From Saccharothrix ecbatanensis (GTDB lineage: Bacteria > Actinomycetota > Actinomycetes > Mycobacteriales > Pseudonocardiaceae), in contig NZ_JACHMO010000001.1 in the NCBI RefSeq assembly GCF_014205015.1, positions 6,014,001 to 6,078,000 of the forward strand: a stretch of DNA of 64,000 nucleotides, given 5' to 3'. The notes beneath the pieces were generated by a model, which worked only from the letters and a program-made list of their open reading frames with translations, made no database searches and was not told the origin of the DNA. The position numbers and the translations under genes were made by a program. Numbering within the stretch: position 1 is the first letter of the stretch; each line of letters starts with the position of its first letter. This document shows, one piece after another, positions 61,752 through 64,000 of the stretch.

Positions 61752-61791
61752 GTGGTGTGGGGGCGTGCCGCGCCCCACGCTCCCGCACCAC
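61752..61791 (-). terminator. cadD-like gene terminator
   Basis: Hairpin with outer arms GTGGTG / CACCAC and inner GGGGCG / CGCCCC, 9 nt beyond the stop of the cadD-like gene. Confidence 0.65.
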
Positions 61792-61799
61792 TCCCAAGC

Positions 61800-62354
61800 T
61801 CAGCCCAGCAGGATCAGCACGCCGATCCCGATCAGCACCACCGGCAGCACCACGTGCCCCCAACGGCTCAGCGCCCGCGCGACGACCGGCCTGGTCGCGA
61901 AGAAGCGCCCCGCCGCGCACCACACGCCCACCAGCACCAGGAAGACGATCACGTACGCGGTGATCCCGGTGGTGGCGAACACCGGCACGTACACCCCGAT
62001 GTTGTCCCCGCCATTGGCGAACGTCACCGCCGCCACCCCGAGCGCGCCGGACGCCACCGGTTCGGCGTCCTCCCCGCCGCGCCACGCCTGCCACGCCGCC
62101 TTCACCCCGAGCGCCAACGGCAGCAGCCCCAGCCACGGCAGCACGGACGCGGGCAGCAGCGACGCACCCCAAGCGGCGGCCACCGCGACCACCAGGATGC
62201 CGACGAAACCCAGGTACTGGCCCAGCACCACCCGCCACGCCGGCACGCCCCGCGAGAAGAACAAGGCCAGCAGCACGAGGTCGTCCACGTTGGTCACCGC
62301 GAACAAGCCGACGGCGCGAAGGATGTCCTGCACCGGCGAAACCTTAAAGTGCAC
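61800..62354 (-). CDS. CadD-family cadmium resistance transporter
   Basis: 184-residue membrane protein of the CadD family with about five helices. The motifs are TNVDDLVLLALFFS (about 20-33) and TFANGGDNIGVYVPVFA (about 110-126), acidic sites in membrane helices. It may export or sequester a divalent metal; the metal is not proven. The GTG at 62354 is 2 bp from the divergent thioesterase start, a very tight promoter. Confidence 0.85.
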   Translation of the reverse strand: MHFKVSPVQDILRAVGLFAVTNVDDLVLLALFFSRGVPAWRVVLGQYLGFVGILVVAVAAAWGASLLPASVLPWLGLLPLALGVKAAWQAWRGGEDAEPVASGALGVAAVTFANGGDNIGVYVPVFATTGITAYVIVFLVLVGVWCAAGRFFATRPVVARALSRWGHVVLPVVLIGIGVLILLG

Positions 62355-62356
62355 GG

Positions 62357-62770
62357 ATGAACGGACCCGCGGACATGCTCGCCAACGACGCCGCGTCGGC
62401 CGCGCTCGGCATCCGGGCGCTCGAACTCGGCGAAGGCACCGCCCGCCTCGCCATGACGGTCACCGACCTGATGGTGAACGGCCACGGGATCGGCCACGGC
62501 GGCTACGTCTTCCTGCTCGCCGACACGGCCTTCGCCTGCGCGTGCAACCGCCACGGCTCGGTGACCGTGGCGGCGCAGGCGGAGATCGATTTCATCGCCC
62601 CCGTGCACGCGGGAGACGAGTTGGTGGCCGAAGCGGTGGAGCGGGCCAGGTTCGGCCGGAGCGGTATCTACGACATCACCGTGCGCCGTGGCGACCAGGT
62701 GGTGGCCGAATTCCGCGGCCGGAGCCGGACCCTCAGGCCGAACGGCGCAGACCCAGCACCTGAAGGGTGA
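62357..62770 (+). CDS. PaaI-type hotdog thioesterase
   Basis: 137-residue acyl-CoA thioesterase of the PaaI family. The motif HGIGHGGYVFLLADTAFA contains the GHGG turn and catalytic Asp region. No other phenylacetate genes are nearby, so its substrate is unknown. Its last 38 bp overlap the convergent membrane-protein gene. Confidence 0.88.
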   Translation: MNGPADMLANDAASAALGIRALELGEGTARLAMTVTDLMVNGHGIGHGGYVFLLADTAFACACNRHGSVTVAAQAEIDFIAPVHAGDELVAEAVERARFGRSGIYDITVRRGDQVVAEFRGRSRTLRPNGADPAPEG

Positions 62771-63122
62771 TGAACCCGAGCACGGCGACCGCTTGGGCGA
62801 CGATCAGGAAAACGCCCAGCCCGGTCACCGGGAACCACCCGGCGAACGCGGTCAGGAAGCTGTCCAGCACCCACACCGAATTGCCGATCACCACCACCGC
62901 GACCAGTGGGCGAATGGGCCGCAGACCGAGGATGAAAACGCCGACGCCATAGCCGAGCAGGAACACGCTGAGCCCGATCACGAGCCCGTGGGGCAACCCC
63001 GTCGGGAGGTCGTTGAACAGCAGGGCCATCAGACCGAGCCCGGCCGAGGCGACACCGTCGAGCTTGAGGGCGAAGCGGAGCAGACCGTCGTTGCGGACCT
63101 GAGGTGCCTGAGTTGTCGTCAT
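62733..63122 (-). CDS. four-helix membrane protein
   Basis: 129-residue integral membrane protein with four hydrophobic segments (about 20-40, 45-65, 72-95, 100-120) and a short basic tail (GLRRSA). No recognised family. Overlaps the PaaI gene 3' end by 38 bp. The ATG at 63122 is the first start. Confidence 0.65.
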   Translation of the reverse strand: MTTTQAPQVRNDGLLRFALKLDGVASAGLGLMALLFNDLPTGLPHGLVIGLSVFLLGYGVGVFILGLRPIRPLVAVVVIGNSVWVLDSFLTAFAGWFPVTGLGVFLIVAQAVAVLGFITLQVLGLRRSA

Positions 63123-63188
63123 GGCCCAAAAGCTATGGTCAGGTCCACTGCCATCGGTACGCCAAGCACTGCCAACGGCTGCCAGTGT

Positions 63189-64000
63189 TCAGCTCACGAC
63201 CTGGGCTGAAAGGTCTTCCGCCACCAGTCGAGCGCCCGCGTTCTGCCAGTTGTGCAGCGTCCGCTCCGGCACCTGGTTCACGAACCACGCCAACGCCCGC
63301 CGCGCCTCCGGATCGAGGTCCTCGCGCTTGGTCCGCATGCTGTACGGCCGGATGCCGACCACGTAGTAGAAGTACAGCGCGTTGTAGTGCCGCCATTCGT
63401 CGCTGGTGCCGAACTCGCCGTCCCGAGGTTTGAGCCGGAGAATGCTCTCCATCAACAACGACTTCAACTCCGCCGCACGTTCCAGCGGTTGGTCGGACGC
63501 ACCCCGCGCGGCCAGCCGGGCGTCGATCACCGGCAATTCGGTCAACGGGCTGGCGACCAGCTTGCCCAGGTCGCCGTAATTGCTCAGGGCGCGCCGGGTC
63601 AGCTTCACGAATTCGGTCTTGTCCAACGGCGCACGGCGGGGCAGCGCCTCGGCCGCGTCACGCAGTTCGGCGCGCGAAGCGGCCACCTCGGGCACCGCCA
63701 CCTTGTCCACCAGCAACGCCAGCGGGTTGGCCAGCACCTGCACCGCGATCGCGGCGGCGACCGTCCCGTACAGCAGCGGCAGCAGCCGGTCGTCCAGGAA
63801 CAACGCCACCTGCCCGCCGAACACCCCCGCCAACCCAGCCGACGTGAGCAGCGAGCGCACCATGTCCGCCCGGATCGCCTCGCCCTCGTCGAACGCGTCC
63901 GCCACGGCCACGATCACCCCGAACACCAGCAGGTCGACCCCCGCCGACGCGAGCACCAACGCCTCGGGCAGCACGTCCACCGCCACCACCGCGCAGCTCA
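63189..64000 (-). CDS. membrane-anchored hypothetical protein, 5' end not in window
   Basis: The frame is open to the window edge. About 266 residues are visible from the first internal GTG at 63989. The visible N-terminal part has about four hydrophobic segments (ALVLASAGVDLLVFGVIVAV; TVAAAIAVQVLANPLALLV). A soluble C-terminal part follows, rich in Trp/Tyr and charges (EWRHYNALYFYYVVGIRPYS; HNWQNAGARLV). Not recognised. Confidence 0.6.
   Translation of the reverse strand, partial: SCAVVAVDVLPEALVLASAGVDLLVFGVIVAVADAFDEGEAIRADMVRSLLTSAGLAGVFGGQVALFLDDRLLPLLYGTVAAAIAVQVLANPLALLVDKVAVPEVAASRAELRDAAEALPRRAPLDKTEFVKLTRRALSNYGDLGKLVASPLTELPVIDARLAARGASDQPLERAAELKSLLMESILRLKPRDGEFGTSDEWRHYNALYFYYVVGIRPYSMRTKREDLDPEARRALAWFVNQVPERTLHNWQNAGARLVAEDLSAQVVS

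Overview
The window is a high-GC actinobacterial chromosome segment of ordinary core genes with some accessory insertions. Its gene order follows Mycobacterium tuberculosis from Rv2984 (ppk1) to Rv3015c: ppk, mutT1, hupB, leuD, leuC, IclR regulator, gltX, fumarylacetoacetate-hydrolase-fold gene, leuB, serA, ilvC, ilvN, ilvB, cfp6-like, DoxX, lppZ-like, gatB, gatA, gatC, ACT protein, ligA, MetE-like. This synteny, the leaderless-looking genes, and the extra genes (TPR-CHAT protein, streptogrisin-fold and subtilisin-type secreted proteins, DUF397) suggest a Pseudonocardiales actinomycete, perhaps of the Saccharothrix/Lentzea type. The genus is inference only. I see no insertion sequence, prophage or CRISPR array.

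Region by region. 1-7.4 kb: polyphosphate kinase, MutT1, histone-like HupB, LeuCD and the divergent NdgR/LtbR-type regulator with an operator between them. 7.4-10.2 kb: tRNA-Glu(CUC), tRNA-Gln(CUG), a HAD hydrolase and GltX. 10.2-14.7 kb: FAD hydroxylase, FAH-fold protein, a streptogrisin-fold secreted protein that has lost its catalytic triad, and citramalate synthase behind a leader-peptide attenuator. 14.7-17.9 kb: a BtuFCD-type transporter below a cobalamin riboswitch. 18-30.3 kb: LeuB, a large subtilisin-like protease, SerA, a two-domain membrane protein, DUF397, and ilvBNC behind a second leader-peptide attenuator with a clear promoter. 30.3-37.3 kb: PH-domain protein, VKOR, IlvD, DoxX, a D-2-hydroxyacid dehydrogenase, an alpha/beta hydrolase with a 9-residue repeat tract, and LppZ. 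37.3-43.3 kb: M14 metallopeptidase and a TPR-CHAT protease-like protein co-oriented with a small repeat-containing peptide gene. 43.3-47 kb: gatCAB, with two extra small frames coupled by 4-nt overlaps. 47-64 kb: ACT protein, LysE exporter, BKACE enzyme, SWIM, GNAT, phosphatase, LigA, LysR/YeiH pair, succinate dehydrogenase (CAB), MetE-like, CadD, PaaI and an incomplete membrane protein.

Functionally the window is a branched-chain amino acid neighbourhood. CimA feeds 2-oxobutyrate into the isoleucine pathway, LeuCDB extends the valine precursor to leucine, and IlvBNC plus IlvD serve all three amino acids. Expression appears to be controlled by two leader-peptide attenuators and an IclR regulator.

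The most unusual structure is a family of tandem 22-bp units that begin within 0-5 nt of stop codons. At two convergent junctions they fill the whole gap from one stop codon to the other and form long inverted repeats. The unit variants recur in the same order outward from the stop codon. Unrelated 13-bp and 15-bp tandem arrays fill two other convergent gaps.
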